A stretch of DNA of 47,981 nucleotides, taken from NCBI RefSeq assembly GCF_008016535.1, contig NZ_SAXY01000043.1, forward strand, positions 1-47,981. The letters run 5' to 3'. Under the pieces are notes generated by a model, which saw only the letters and a program-made list of their open reading frames with translations, was not told the origin of the DNA and searched no databases. Below, piece after piece: positions 34,619 through 43,055 of this stretch (position 1 is its first letter; every line of letters starts with the position of its first letter). This stretch comes from Brachyspira pilosicoli. Lineage in GTDB: Bacteria > Spirochaetota > Brachyspiria > Brachyspirales > Brachyspiraceae. The translations under genes were made by a program, and so were the position numbers.

Positions 34619-35026
34619 ATGACTAAAAAAATATTGCTACTTTTATTTGTTATTTTTATAATATCTATAATGTTTATGAGCTGTAAAAAATTCGATACAA
34701 CAGCAACAAATGTATCACAAACAGGAAATTATACTAGCATAGACCCTATTTTAGGTCAAGATTATAAATTAAAAGTTGATACAGCTGGAGGAACTAGTAT
34801 AACTATAGGAATAGCGGATTCTACTGGAAAGACAATAGGAACTCCAGAAACTATAGATAAATTATATCAAGAAACAGGAAGCAGTAATTATAGTTTTCAA
34901 AATGGTGTAATGTCCGGCAATTTTAGCATATTATCAGCAGATCAAATAAAAATAAGTTTTGTAAGAAATACTCCTCCATATCTTAGCGTAAGAGATATAA
35001 TTTGTACTTCTGCTAATAATCCTTAA
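34619..35026 (+). CDS. Small lipoprotein, tandem family member 1
   Basis: A 135-residue predicted lipoprotein with a lysine-rich start, a hydrophobic core and a lipobox-like FMSC (Cys22). The mature part is Ser/Thr-rich. It shares with its three neighbours the C-terminal pattern (N/Y)YxFQxGxxxG...IL......ISF..N..PYL.I....C, here NYSFQNGVMSGNFSIL and PPYLSVRDIICTS, with one conserved cysteine near the end. An approximately eight-strand beta fold is likely. I do not recognise the family. GGAG and a consensus promoter precede it. Confidence 0.8.
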   Translation: MTKKILLLLFVIFIISIMFMSCKKFDTTATNVSQTGNYTSIDPILGQDYKLKVDTAGGTSITIGIADSTGKTIGTPETIDKLYQETGSSNYSFQNGVMSGNFSILSADQIKISFVRNTPPYLSVRDIICTSANNP

Positions 35027-35043
35027 TTTGAAGGAATTGAATA

Positions 35044-35478
35044 ATGGAGGGTTTAAGATTTATTAAAATAATATTTGGTTTTTCTGTTTTACTACTAGTT
35101 ATTTTTTTAATAAGCTGTCAAAGCCCTATTTTTCAAATTCCATATAATGCAAAAAATGACCTTGCTACAAATACTCAATATCATAATAAATATATTAGTA
35201 AAAGTAGTGTAGGTCAAAATCAAGATGAAAAGTTAAATGCTTTAATAACAAGTGATGGTATTTATATATGGATTGGAGGCAGTTCTTTTCCAGCCGATAA
35301 CAATTTCGCAGTAAAAAATTCTAATATTGATGGTGAATTACCGCATTATGCTTTTAACAATGAAGAAATAGTTGGAACTCTTACATTTATGAGTCAAACT
35401 AAAATCAATATAAGTTTTGCTACAATGTATAAGCCATATTTAAATATTCAAAATGTAACTTGTAATAAAGTTCAATAA
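35044..35478 (+). CDS. Small lipoprotein, tandem family member 2 (divergent)
   Basis: A 144-residue predicted lipoprotein with signal peptide and lipobox FLISC (Cys25). It is the most divergent of the four. The ending ...HYAFNNEEIVGTLTFMSQTK, INISFATMYKPYLNIQNVTC keeps the family pattern, including the final conserved Cys. It starts 17 bases after member 1 with an AAGGA RBS, so both are on one transcript. Function unknown. Confidence 0.78.
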   Translation: MEGLRFIKIIFGFSVLLLVIFLISCQSPIFQIPYNAKNDLATNTQYHNKYISKSSVGQNQDEKLNALITSDGIYIWIGGSSFPADNNFAVKNSNIDGELPHYAFNNEEIVGTLTFMSQTKINISFATMYKPYLNIQNVTCNKVQ

Positions 35479-35550
35479 AATATTTACTTTCATTAAAAAT
35501 TAAAATATATATGTCGATAATTAAACAGATATATAATTTTGGAGTTTTTT

Positions 35551-35982
35551 ATGAAAAAAACTATTATATTGTTGATAAGCTTATTTGTAATATTTTTAGC
35601 ATCTTGTAAGGCAAACACAGGTCCTATAGCAACAGAAGGTACACCAACAGATGCTTTAAAAAGTGTAGGTCCTGTATTGGGTACAGCATATCTTTGGATA
35701 ACGATAACTCCAGGAGAGAATAGCGCTGTTGTTATTCAATTTGGTAGTGCCACTGCTCCAAATACAACAGGAGAAACTATTACATTTGATACTAATATAC
35801 AAGATATTTCTCCTGCAAAAGATGAAAATAATTCTAGCTATGCCTTTCAAACAGGAACACTTACAGGAAGTTTAGAGATATTAGACTCAAAAAGAGCAGA
35901 AATTAGTTTTACACAAAATGTAACTCCATATATAAAAATAATGGAAGCCGTATGTGAAAGCACTGCTGCTACTGCACCATAA
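35551..35982 (+). CDS. Small lipoprotein, tandem family member 3
   Basis: A 143-residue predicted lipoprotein (lipobox FLASC, then KANTGPI). The frame is open from a TTG at 35539, but GGAG at 35541-35544 serves the ATG at 35551. With member 4 it shares GPVLGTAYLW and SYAFQTGTLTGSLEIL, and it ends TPYIKIMEAVCES. Members 3 and 4 are the closest pair and look like a recent duplication. Function unknown. Confidence 0.8.
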   Translation: MKKTIILLISLFVIFLASCKANTGPIATEGTPTDALKSVGPVLGTAYLWITITPGENSAVVIQFGSATAPNTTGETITFDTNIQDISPAKDENNSSYAFQTGTLTGSLEILDSKRAEISFTQNVTPYIKIMEAVCESTAATAP

Positions 35983-35992
35983 TAAATTATTA

Positions 35993-36021
35993 TTGACTAA
36001 ATTAAATAAATTTATTATACT
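35993..36021 (+). promoter_or_regulatory. Promoter in front of lipoprotein 4
   Basis: TTGACT at 35993-35998, 17 bases, TATACT at 36016-36021, about 30 bases before the ATG of member 4. The last paralogue can therefore be expressed independently. Confidence 0.75.
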
Positions 36022-36050
36022 TATAATATATAATTGGAGATGTTATTATT

Positions 36051-36494
36051 ATGAATAAAGTAATAAGTTTTATAGCTATTTTTTTATCAGTAATATTTTT
36101 TATATCTTGTAAGGCAAGTACAGGTCCTATAGAAAACTCAGAAAAAACAGTTGGTATAGTTGGAAAAGGATTAAAAAGTACAAGCCCTGTATTAGGTACA
36201 GCGTATCTTTGGGTAACTTTACAGACAGATGGTTCTACTTCAACTATAAATTTGCAGTTTGGGAATAACGGTACTGTAGCACCACAAAATAAAGGTGAAG
36301 AAGTTAAGTTTAATGGTAATATAGAACATATATCTCCAACAGCTAATGAAAATGCTAACTCTTATGCATTTCAAAGCGGTACTGTAACAGGTGTAGTAGA
36401 AATATTAAGTGAAACTCAAGTTAAAGTAACTTTTTCTAGAAATATATCGCCATATCTAAAAATAAATGATGTAGTATGTACTGCTGTAAATTAA
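36051..36494 (+). CDS. Small lipoprotein, tandem family member 4
   Basis: A 147-residue predicted lipoprotein (lipobox FFISC, then KASTGPI). It aligns with member 3 over its whole length: SPVLGTAYLWVTL, SYAFQSGTVTGVVEIL, ISPYLKINDVVCT. It has its own promoter and a GGAG RBS. Like the others it has a single cysteine in the mature protein besides the lipidated one, so a disulfide-linked dimer or a thiol-based role is conceivable. Function unknown. Confidence 0.8.
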   Translation: MNKVISFIAIFLSVIFFISCKASTGPIENSEKTVGIVGKGLKSTSPVLGTAYLWVTLQTDGSTSTINLQFGNNGTVAPQNKGEEVKFNGNIEHISPTANENANSYAFQSGTVTGVVEILSETQVKVTFSRNISPYLKINDVVCTAVN

Positions 36495-36550
36495 AATCAA
36501 TAAATATATAAATCATTCTTTTTTATATAAATTAATAAGAAAGGTAATTT

Positions 36551-37552
36551 ATGGAAAATGTTGCGATTATTGGTGCCGGCGGATGGGGTCTTGCTTTAGC
36601 TAATATTTTTTCTGAAAAACATAATATTAGAGTATGGGTGCATAGTGAAGATAGCTATAACAATCTTAAAAAATTCCATAGAAACGACAATTATTTACAA
36701 AATATACAATTAAATGAAAAAATAGAATTTAGTATGGAGCTTGATGAGGTTGTAAATGATGCTAAAATAATTATTATCGTAACTCCATCTTTTGCATTTT
36801 ATAATACTTGTGAAAATATAGAACCATATATAAGTAATGATCAAATAATAATATCAGCAACAAAAGGATTAGATAGAAATACTGGTAAAACAATGAGTGA
36901 AGTTGCTAGAAGTATAATATCTGGAGAAGTAAATATTCTTACACTTTCTGGACCTTCTCATGCTGAGGAAGTTGCTAAGGGAGTACCTACTGCAGTGGTA
37001 ATTGGAGGAGAGAAAGGAGTTTCAGAATATGTGAGGGATACTTTAACTGTGCCTCCTAAATTTAGAATATACAATTCTACAGATCAAAAGGGTGTAGAAA
37101 TAGGTGGGGCTTTAAAAAATATTATAGCCATAGCTGGCGGCATAGTTGATGGGCTTAATTTGGGAGATAATACTAAAGCTGCTCTCATTACAAGAGGGCT
37201 TCATGAAATAGTAAGATTTGCTTTAAGTAAAGGAGCAAGAATAGACACTATGTATGGTCTTGCTGGAATAGGAGATTTAATAGTAACTTGCTCTAGTGGA
37301 TTAAGCAGAAACAATAGACTTGGAAGAGAGCTTGCAAAGGGTAAAAAATATCAAGATGTTATAGCTAACTCTCATGGGCAAGTAGCTGAAGGAGTATACG
37401 CCACAACAGCTGCATACGAATACGCTAAAAAAAATAATATATACATGCCTATAACAGAGGCTATTTATAATATACTATTCAATAATGCAAATATACAAGA
37501 CACTATAAAAGAACTAATGAGCAAAGATGCTAAAAGTGAAGGTTTTTATTAA
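36551..37552 (+). CDS. gpsA: Glycerol-3-phosphate dehydrogenase [NAD(P)+]
   Basis: A 333-residue cytoplasmic enzyme that reduces DHAP to sn-glycerol 3-phosphate for phospholipid synthesis. It has the N-terminal Rossmann motif IIGAGGWGLALAN, the catalytic-lysine segment GALKNIIAIAGGIVDG, the LSGPSHAEEVAKG loop and the GLGD-like GLAGIGDLIVTCSS. The length is normal. AGAAAGG precedes the ATG. It converges on cheA with a 35-base AT-rich gap containing only a weak palindrome. Confidence 0.95.
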   Translation: MENVAIIGAGGWGLALANIFSEKHNIRVWVHSEDSYNNLKKFHRNDNYLQNIQLNEKIEFSMELDEVVNDAKIIIIVTPSFAFYNTCENIEPYISNDQIIISATKGLDRNTGKTMSEVARSIISGEVNILTLSGPSHAEEVAKGVPTAVVIGGEKGVSEYVRDTLTVPPKFRIYNSTDQKGVEIGGALKNIIAIAGGIVDGLNLGDNTKAALITRGLHEIVRFALSKGARIDTMYGLAGIGDLIVTCSSGLSRNNRLGRELAKGKKYQDVIANSHGQVAEGVYATTAAYEYAKKNNIYMPITEAIYNILFNNANIQDTIKELMSKDAKSEGFY

Positions 37553-37587
37553 TTAATAAATTATTTAATTAATTATTCAATTTCTAA

Positions 37588-39924
37588 TTATTCAATTCCA
37601 TTAGCTTCTAGTATTTCATTATTTTTCAATTTATTAATGAAACTTCTTAATTCGTTTTTAGAAGTTGTTGCTGTATTTACCTTTCCTCTCTCTATAATTC
37701 TTTTAGTACCAAGACCTACTATAGTTTGAATATCTAATATAAAGCTAACAGTACCATCACCTAATATAGTAGCTCCAGCTATACCTTCAGATTTTGTTAT
37801 ACTATCTTTAAGAGTTTTAATAACAATGTCTTGCTCACCTATTAAGTTATTAACAAGTAAAGCAACTTTTTTATCTTCAGAAGATATAATAACAGCATAG
37901 TATGATTTAATATCAGTATATCTTGAAGGAAGTCTAAATAATTCTTTTATACTAAGTACATTAACAACCTCATCTCTTACCTTAATGACTTCAGTGCCTT
38001 CTAACTCATGTATTTCTGTAGGTTCTATTTTTATAGTTTCTAATATACTATTAATAGGAACTGCATAATATTCTTTTTCTGCATCTACTATTAGAGCCTG
38101 AATAATGGCAACAGTTAAAGGTATTCTTAAAGAGAAAGTAGAACCCTTACCATATTCTGTATCAATACCAACAGTACCATTAATCTTCTCTAAACTTTTT
38201 TTAACAACATCCATTCCTACCCCTCTTCCAGAAACATTTGTAATTTTGGAAGCGGTAGAAAAACCAGGAGCAAATATATATTCCAGCATTTCACGTTCTG
38301 TTAATTTAGCATCGGCAGATACAAGTCCCTTCTTCACAGCACTTTCAAATATCTTATGAGGCTGCATTCCTTTACCATCATCTGATATTTTTATAATAAT
38401 AAGGTTACCTTCGTGGGAAGCCTGTAAAATTACAGTACCCACTCTAGGCTTTCCTGCATTTACCCTATCTTCAGGCATTTCTATACCATGGTCTACAGCA
38501 TTTCTTATAATATGCACCAATGGATCAACTAAAGTCTCTATTACAGATTTGTCAAGCTCAGTATCTTCTCCATACATTTCTAACTTGATTTCTTTACCTA
38601 AATCTCTAGATAAATCTCTTATTAAACGAGGAAATCTATTAAATGTTTGTGCTATAGGAACCATTCTTATTTTCATTACAGTTTCTTGCAATTCATTTGT
38701 TACTCTTGTAAGAAGCTGATAAGAACTTCTATATCTATCTAAAGTATATTTGAAATCATCTTCTATTTTTGATATTTCATTTAACTTACTATTAAAACTA
38801 TTAATATAGTTAGCTCTCAAGTCTTTAATTTCTTTTTTTTGTGCATAATCTTCAAATTTTCTAAGAATTTGTACTATAGTATCTCTATAATATTTTTTTA
38901 TATCGTTTATTGAAGTGGAAATTAATTTTCCATAGGAAGACAAATCATCATCATACTGAACATAAGAACTTTTATTTGTAACTAACTCCCCTACTTGATT
39001 CATCATAGCATCTATTCTATCGCTTTCTACTCTCAAATAAGAACTTTGTCTATCAATTTTTTTATCTTTATTGACATTTTTTTCATCTTTTATTGCCGAA
39101 GAAACTTCTTTTGATTTTTTACTAGCTGCTATTTTCTCATAATCTTCTAATACAAACTCTTCTATTCTTATCTCATCAGTTGTTTCTGGGAAAGTTATAT
39201 CATTGATTATATCATTATCTTCTTCTACAGTAGCTAATAAATATATTACATCTTGATAAAACTCATCTCCTTCCAAATTTTGTAATGGAGGCACACTTGT
39301 AACAATATCACCTTTCTCTTTAAGAGCAACAAATACTTGAACCCCTCCAACTGTTCTCATAGGGCTTTCGGAATTAAACTTAACATATACTAATTTTATT
39401 TTTAAGCCATCATCTTTATGTTCTCTTATAGTATTTAGTATATCATTATCTAAATTTAAATTATCATATTTATTTGATATATTACTAGATGTTTCAGTAT
39501 TTAAATCTTCTGTAGTAGTTTGTGTTTCTGAACCTAATTTTGAATTTTTAAAATCATCTAATTTTTTTATTTCACCTTCTATATTTATAGAGCATACTGA
39601 CTCATTACTAGCACAATTAATAAGCTCTTTTAAAATATCTATTCCTTTTAATAAAATATCTATAGTAGAATCATCAACATTAATTTTTTTGTCTCTTATT
39701 AAATCAAGTAAATCCTCAAATCTATGGGCATATTTTTGTGTATCGACAAGTTCTACAGCACCTGCACTTCCCTTCAAAGTATGCACTGCTCTAAATATTT
39801 CTTGCACAGCATCAACATTATCTCTATCTTTATCAAGAATAAGAATATTCTCTTCTAATCTATCCAACATTTCAAAAGCTTCTTCAAAGAAATCTTTAAG
39901 CAAACTTTTTATATAATCGTCCAT
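37588..39924 (-). CDS. cheA: Chemotaxis histidine kinase CheA
   Basis: A 778-residue kinase with the CheA architecture. The N-terminal Hpt domain has the phosphorylated His48 in FRAVHTLKGSAG. A probable CheY/CheB-binding P2-like region follows (about 160-265), then an acidic/lysine linker, the dimerisation and ATPase domains (HIIRNAVDHG, DDGKGM and GRGVGMDVVKKSLEKI) and a CheW-like C-terminal domain (about 630-760). It passes receptor signals to CheY in the flagellar system. It is slightly longer than E. coli CheA owing to the extended dimerisation region around residues 330-400. No other chemotaxis gene is in the window; it stands alone between gpsA and ugd. Confidence 0.96.
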   Translation of the reverse strand: MDDYIKSLLKDFFEEAFEMLDRLEENILILDKDRDNVDAVQEIFRAVHTLKGSAGAVELVDTQKYAHRFEDLLDLIRDKKINVDDSTIDILLKGIDILKELINCASNESVCSINIEGEIKKLDDFKNSKLGSETQTTTEDLNTETSSNISNKYDNLNLDNDILNTIREHKDDGLKIKLVYVKFNSESPMRTVGGVQVFVALKEKGDIVTSVPPLQNLEGDEFYQDVIYLLATVEEDNDIINDITFPETTDEIRIEEFVLEDYEKIAASKKSKEVSSAIKDEKNVNKDKKIDRQSSYLRVESDRIDAMMNQVGELVTNKSSYVQYDDDLSSYGKLISTSINDIKKYYRDTIVQILRKFEDYAQKKEIKDLRANYINSFNSKLNEISKIEDDFKYTLDRYRSSYQLLTRVTNELQETVMKIRMVPIAQTFNRFPRLIRDLSRDLGKEIKLEMYGEDTELDKSVIETLVDPLVHIIRNAVDHGIEMPEDRVNAGKPRVGTVILQASHEGNLIIIKISDDGKGMQPHKIFESAVKKGLVSADAKLTEREMLEYIFAPGFSTASKITNVSGRGVGMDVVKKSLEKINGTVGIDTEYGKGSTFSLRIPLTVAIIQALIVDAEKEYYAVPINSILETIKIEPTEIHELEGTEVIKVRDEVVNVLSIKELFRLPSRYTDIKSYYAVIISSEDKKVALLVNNLIGEQDIVIKTLKDSITKSEGIAGATILGDGTVSFILDIQTIVGLGTKRIIERGKVNTATTSKNELRSFINKLKNNEILEANGIE

Positions 39925-39967
39925 TTAAAATCCTTATATTTTAAAAAATATTATTATCCATTATTTA

Positions 39968-39978
39968 TTATCGGATAA
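39968..39978. promoter_or_regulatory. Candidate operator dyad between cheA and UDP-glucose dehydrogenase
   Basis: TTATCGGATAA, a near-perfect dyad, lies in the divergent region 44 bases from the cheA start. It is the reverse complement of TTATCCGATAA at 34538-34548, and the identity extends to 13 bases. It may bind a shared regulator, but only two copies were noticed. Confidence 0.3.
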
Positions 39979-40003
39979 TATTAATTATATCTATAAATTT
40001 TAC

Positions 40004-40031
40004 TTGACAATATAGTTATTTATTATATTAT
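40004..40031 (+). promoter_or_regulatory. Promoter of the UDP-glucose dehydrogenase gene
   Basis: TTGACA at 40004-40009, 16 bases, TATTAT at 40026-40031, about 40 bases before the ATG, which is preceded by an AGAGAGG RBS. Confidence 0.7.
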
Positions 40032-40072
40032 AAAACAAATTAAAAGTCTATATCATAAAGAGAGGCACAATT

Positions 40073-41374
40073 ATGGAATTATGTATAATAGGTACAGGAT
40101 ATGTTGGACTCATAACTGGTGCTTGTTTAGCTGAAATGGGAAATTATGTTACATGTGTAGATAATGATAAAGAAAAATTAAAAAAATTAAAAAACGGAAT
40201 AACTCCTTTATACGAACCAGGTTTAGAAGAACTTATAATTTCAAATGTGTCTGAGGGAAGATTAGAGTTTACAGATGATTTGGATTATGCTGTAAAAAAA
40301 TCTATAGCTTGTTTTATAGCTGTTGGTACTCCTTCTGGAGATGATGGAAGCTGCGATTTAAGTTTTGTACTCTCTGTAGCTAATGATATAGGAAAGGCTA
40401 TGAATGGATATAAAGTAATTGTTGATAAATCCACTGTACCTGTAGGCACTCATAAACTAGTAGAAGATGCTATTAAAAAGCATTATAATGGGGAATTTGA
40501 TGTTGTTTCTAATCCTGAGTTTTTGAAGCAAGGTGCTGCTGTTGATGATTTTCTAAAGCCTGACAGAGTTGTTATTGGTTCTAATTCTGAAAAGGCAATA
40601 GACATTATGAGAGATATTTATAATCCATTTACAAGGACGGGAAATCCTATCATTATTATGGATGTTCGTTCTGCTGAAATGACTAAATATGCTGCTAATG
40701 CTTTTCTTGCTACAAAGATTTCTTTTGCTAATGAGATTGCTAATATATGTGAAAAAGTGGGGGCTAATGCTGATTTGGTGAGAATTGGTATGTCCAGCGA
40801 CAGAAGAATAGGAAATCAATTTTTGTTTCATGGGCTTGGATATGGCGGAAGCTGTTTCCCTAAAGATGTGCAGGCTCTAATAAAAACTGCTTCAGATTAT
40901 GGAATTAATTCTGATTTACTTAAGGCTACTCATCAAGTGAACATTAATCAAAGAAAAATTTTCGTTGATAAGATATTAAAATATTATAACAATGACATAA
41001 AAGGAAAAACTTTTGCTTTGTGGGGACTAGCATTCAAGCCTAGAACTAATGATATGAGAGAAGCTCCTGCTATCACAATCATTAATATGCTTCTTGAAAG
41101 GGGAGCTAAAATAAGAGCTTATGACCCTAAAGCTTTTGACAGTGCTAAGGCTATATTTGGAGATAAGATATATTATGCTGAAAACTCTTATGAAGCTTTA
41201 GAGAATGCTGATGCTTTAGTACTCGTTACAGAGTGGAATGAGTTTAGAAGACCTAATTTTGATAAAATAAAAGAATTATTAAAAGAACCTATAATATTTG
41301 ACGGCAGAAATCAATACGATAAACAAAGAATGACTGAAAGAGGAATAAAATATATATCTTTAGGAAATGCTTAA
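40073..41374 (+). CDS. ugd: UDP-glucose 6-dehydrogenase
   Basis: A 433-residue NAD-dependent enzyme that makes UDP-glucuronate from UDP-glucose, a precursor for surface polysaccharides. The NAD-binding GTGYVGLITGACLAEMG, the KSTVPVGT strand, the central EMTKYAANAFLATKISFANE helix and the catalytic Cys261 in GYGGSCFPKD are all present. The length is normal. A UDP-mannose or UDP-ManNAc dehydrogenase is less likely because of the close match to the Ugd pattern. A small phosphoesterase gene starts six bases after it. Confidence 0.93.
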   Translation: MELCIIGTGYVGLITGACLAEMGNYVTCVDNDKEKLKKLKNGITPLYEPGLEELIISNVSEGRLEFTDDLDYAVKKSIACFIAVGTPSGDDGSCDLSFVLSVANDIGKAMNGYKVIVDKSTVPVGTHKLVEDAIKKHYNGEFDVVSNPEFLKQGAAVDDFLKPDRVVIGSNSEKAIDIMRDIYNPFTRTGNPIIIMDVRSAEMTKYAANAFLATKISFANEIANICEKVGANADLVRIGMSSDRRIGNQFLFHGLGYGGSCFPKDVQALIKTASDYGINSDLLKATHQVNINQRKIFVDKILKYYNNDIKGKTFALWGLAFKPRTNDMREAPAITIINMLLERGAKIRAYDPKAFDSAKAIFGDKIYYAENSYEALENADALVLVTEWNEFRRPNFDKIKELLKEPIIFDGRNQYDKQRMTERGIKYISLGNA

Positions 41375-41380
41375 AAAATA

Positions 41381-41881
41381 ATGATATATTTCACTTCGGA
41401 TACTCATTTTTTTGGCAGTATGCATGCTAAAAGAAAGATATTATTTAGTGAATATGCTGACATGCATAAAACTATATTTTATAATTGGAACTCTGTTGTA
41501 AATAATAATGATGACATATATATAATTGGCGATTTCTCTAATGAAAAAGGATATTTAAAAACAACAGAGCTTCTAAAAAACTTAAATGGAAATAAATATC
41601 TAATAAAAGGGAGTAATGATAATTTTTTAGAAAATAAAAAATTTGATTATTCTCTTTTTAATTTTGTTAAAGATTACCATGTACTTAATTTTGAAAATAA
41701 AAAAATAATATTATTCCACTACCCTATACTAGAATGGGAAGGATATCATCAAAACTCAATTTTAATTCATGGACATTGGCATAAAGATAAAAAATATAAT
41801 AATAGAGCATTTAATGTGGCTTCTGATATTCATAATTTTACCCCAGTATCTATAAAACAAATATTGAATAATATAAATTAA
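41381..41881 (+). CDS. Small metallophosphoesterase
   Basis: A 166-residue calcineurin-like phosphoesterase. The metal-binding motifs are FTSDTHFFG (DxH), IIGDFSNEKG (GD), KGSNDN in place of the usual GNHD, LFHYP and HGHWHKD. The change from GNHD to GSND keeps the Asn and Asp but loses the usual His. It resembles short phage- and bacterium-borne hydrolases of unknown substrate. It has no obvious RBS and starts six bases after ugd, so translation may be coupled. Confidence 0.85.
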   Translation: MIYFTSDTHFFGSMHAKRKILFSEYADMHKTIFYNWNSVVNNNDDIYIIGDFSNEKGYLKTTELLKNLNGNKYLIKGSNDNFLENKKFDYSLFNFVKDYHVLNFENKKIILFHYPILEWEGYHQNSILIHGHWHKDKKYNNRAFNVASDIHNFTPVSIKQILNNIN

Positions 41882-41897
41882 ATGTTATTATATAATT

Positions 41898-43055
41898 ATG
41901 AATATATACAAACAATTACTTTTAAATAGACTTCATAAAAATATACAAGATAATAATAAAATAGAAAATGAAACCATAAGGCTTTTAACTTATGATGTAA
42001 CAATAGAGCCTAATATTGTAGAGCTTGAAGAGAAAAGCAGTGTGTTGTGTTCTGTTTATTTTTACATAAAGGCTCCAATATTAGAAGAGAATTTTTATGA
42101 GTATTGTTCTGTTATAGCTAATGATAAATATAAGGCTATAGAGTTAGTTGCTGATGATTTTGTTTACTGTGCTTTTAATGGAATGATTGATTTTTTGAAT
42201 GGTGTTTCCCATCATGAAATAGATACTTATATACTTGGAAATAAAAAAAGATTTAGTGTATGTGAAAGCCCTATAATAGGTCTTGGAAGCAGTATTGAAA
42301 AAGAAAAATTTTATAATGAATATGTAAAAAATGATGACAGTAATAATTATTCTTCTTTTTTATGGTATGCAATAAGCAAAGAGATTCCTTTTATGCTTGC
42401 AAATACTAGAGTAAATATTATTAAAGTTTATGGGGCTAAAATGCCTGATGGGGAAATTATTACAGAATGTTATATAAATAATAATCATAGCGAAAGTATT
42501 GAAAATGCTATAATTGAATATATTGATAAATGGGACAACAAAGAAGAGTTTTTTTCTATAAAGCAATTCTTTTTTATTCTTCAATATGATTATAGTTATA
42601 AAAAATATCCATACACAAGAGAAGAGATTGAATATTTTGTAATAGAATATGTATTAGAATTTGAAAAGAGCTATCAAAATTATGAAATATTTATGAGCAA
42701 CATTAAAAATATAATAACAGACAAAAATATAAGAGAAGAGATTATTAATTTCGTACCAGAAATATGCACAGAAAATGCTTTCAGAGATATTAGGTTTGAT
42801 GAGAGAGTAAAAGTTAATATAGGCTCTAACAATTATACAATATTAAAAAGTCAATTTACAAGCTACAAATATATAGAAGATGCATTAATAGACGGATTTT
42901 CTAATAAAATTTTTAAAGAAGAAACATTTAATAATTTAATACATATAAGCAATTCATACAACATAATATACGAAGCTATGCAAAACAATATTAAAACCAA
43001 AGACATAATAGTTTCAACAACATTTAATTTTACAGAAGATTATCAGTATATTTAA
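41898..43055 (+). CDS. Hypothetical protein, 385 residues
   Basis: I do not recognise this protein. It has no signal peptide or membrane segment and is rich in Tyr, Asn, Glu and Ile, with a mix of strands and helices. Near the middle a DGEIITECYINNNHSESIEN stretch looks like a strand-turn in which a secondary domain begins. The N-terminal part resembles immunity/DUF-type cytosolic proteins in style (DUF6348-like at most). It follows the phosphoesterase by 16 bases and ends tail-to-tail with the FUSC gene, the two overlapping by four bases. Confidence 0.75.
   Translation: MNIYKQLLLNRLHKNIQDNNKIENETIRLLTYDVTIEPNIVELEEKSSVLCSVYFYIKAPILEENFYEYCSVIANDKYKAIELVADDFVYCAFNGMIDFLNGVSHHEIDTYILGNKKRFSVCESPIIGLGSSIEKEKFYNEYVKNDDSNNYSSFLWYAISKEIPFMLANTRVNIIKVYGAKMPDGEIITECYINNNHSESIENAIIEYIDKWDNKEEFFSIKQFFFILQYDYSYKKYPYTREEIEYFVIEYVLEFEKSYQNYEIFMSNIKNIITDKNIREEIINFVPEICTENAFRDIRFDERVKVNIGSNNYTILKSQFTSYKYIEDALIDGFSNKIFKEETFNNLIHISNSYNIIYEAMQNNIKTKDIIVSTTFNFTEDYQYI

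Noticed and set aside
37553-37587. Terminator between gpsA and cheA
   Set aside because: Only an AT-only palindrome (TTAATTAA repeats) is present, too weak and too common in this composition to call.
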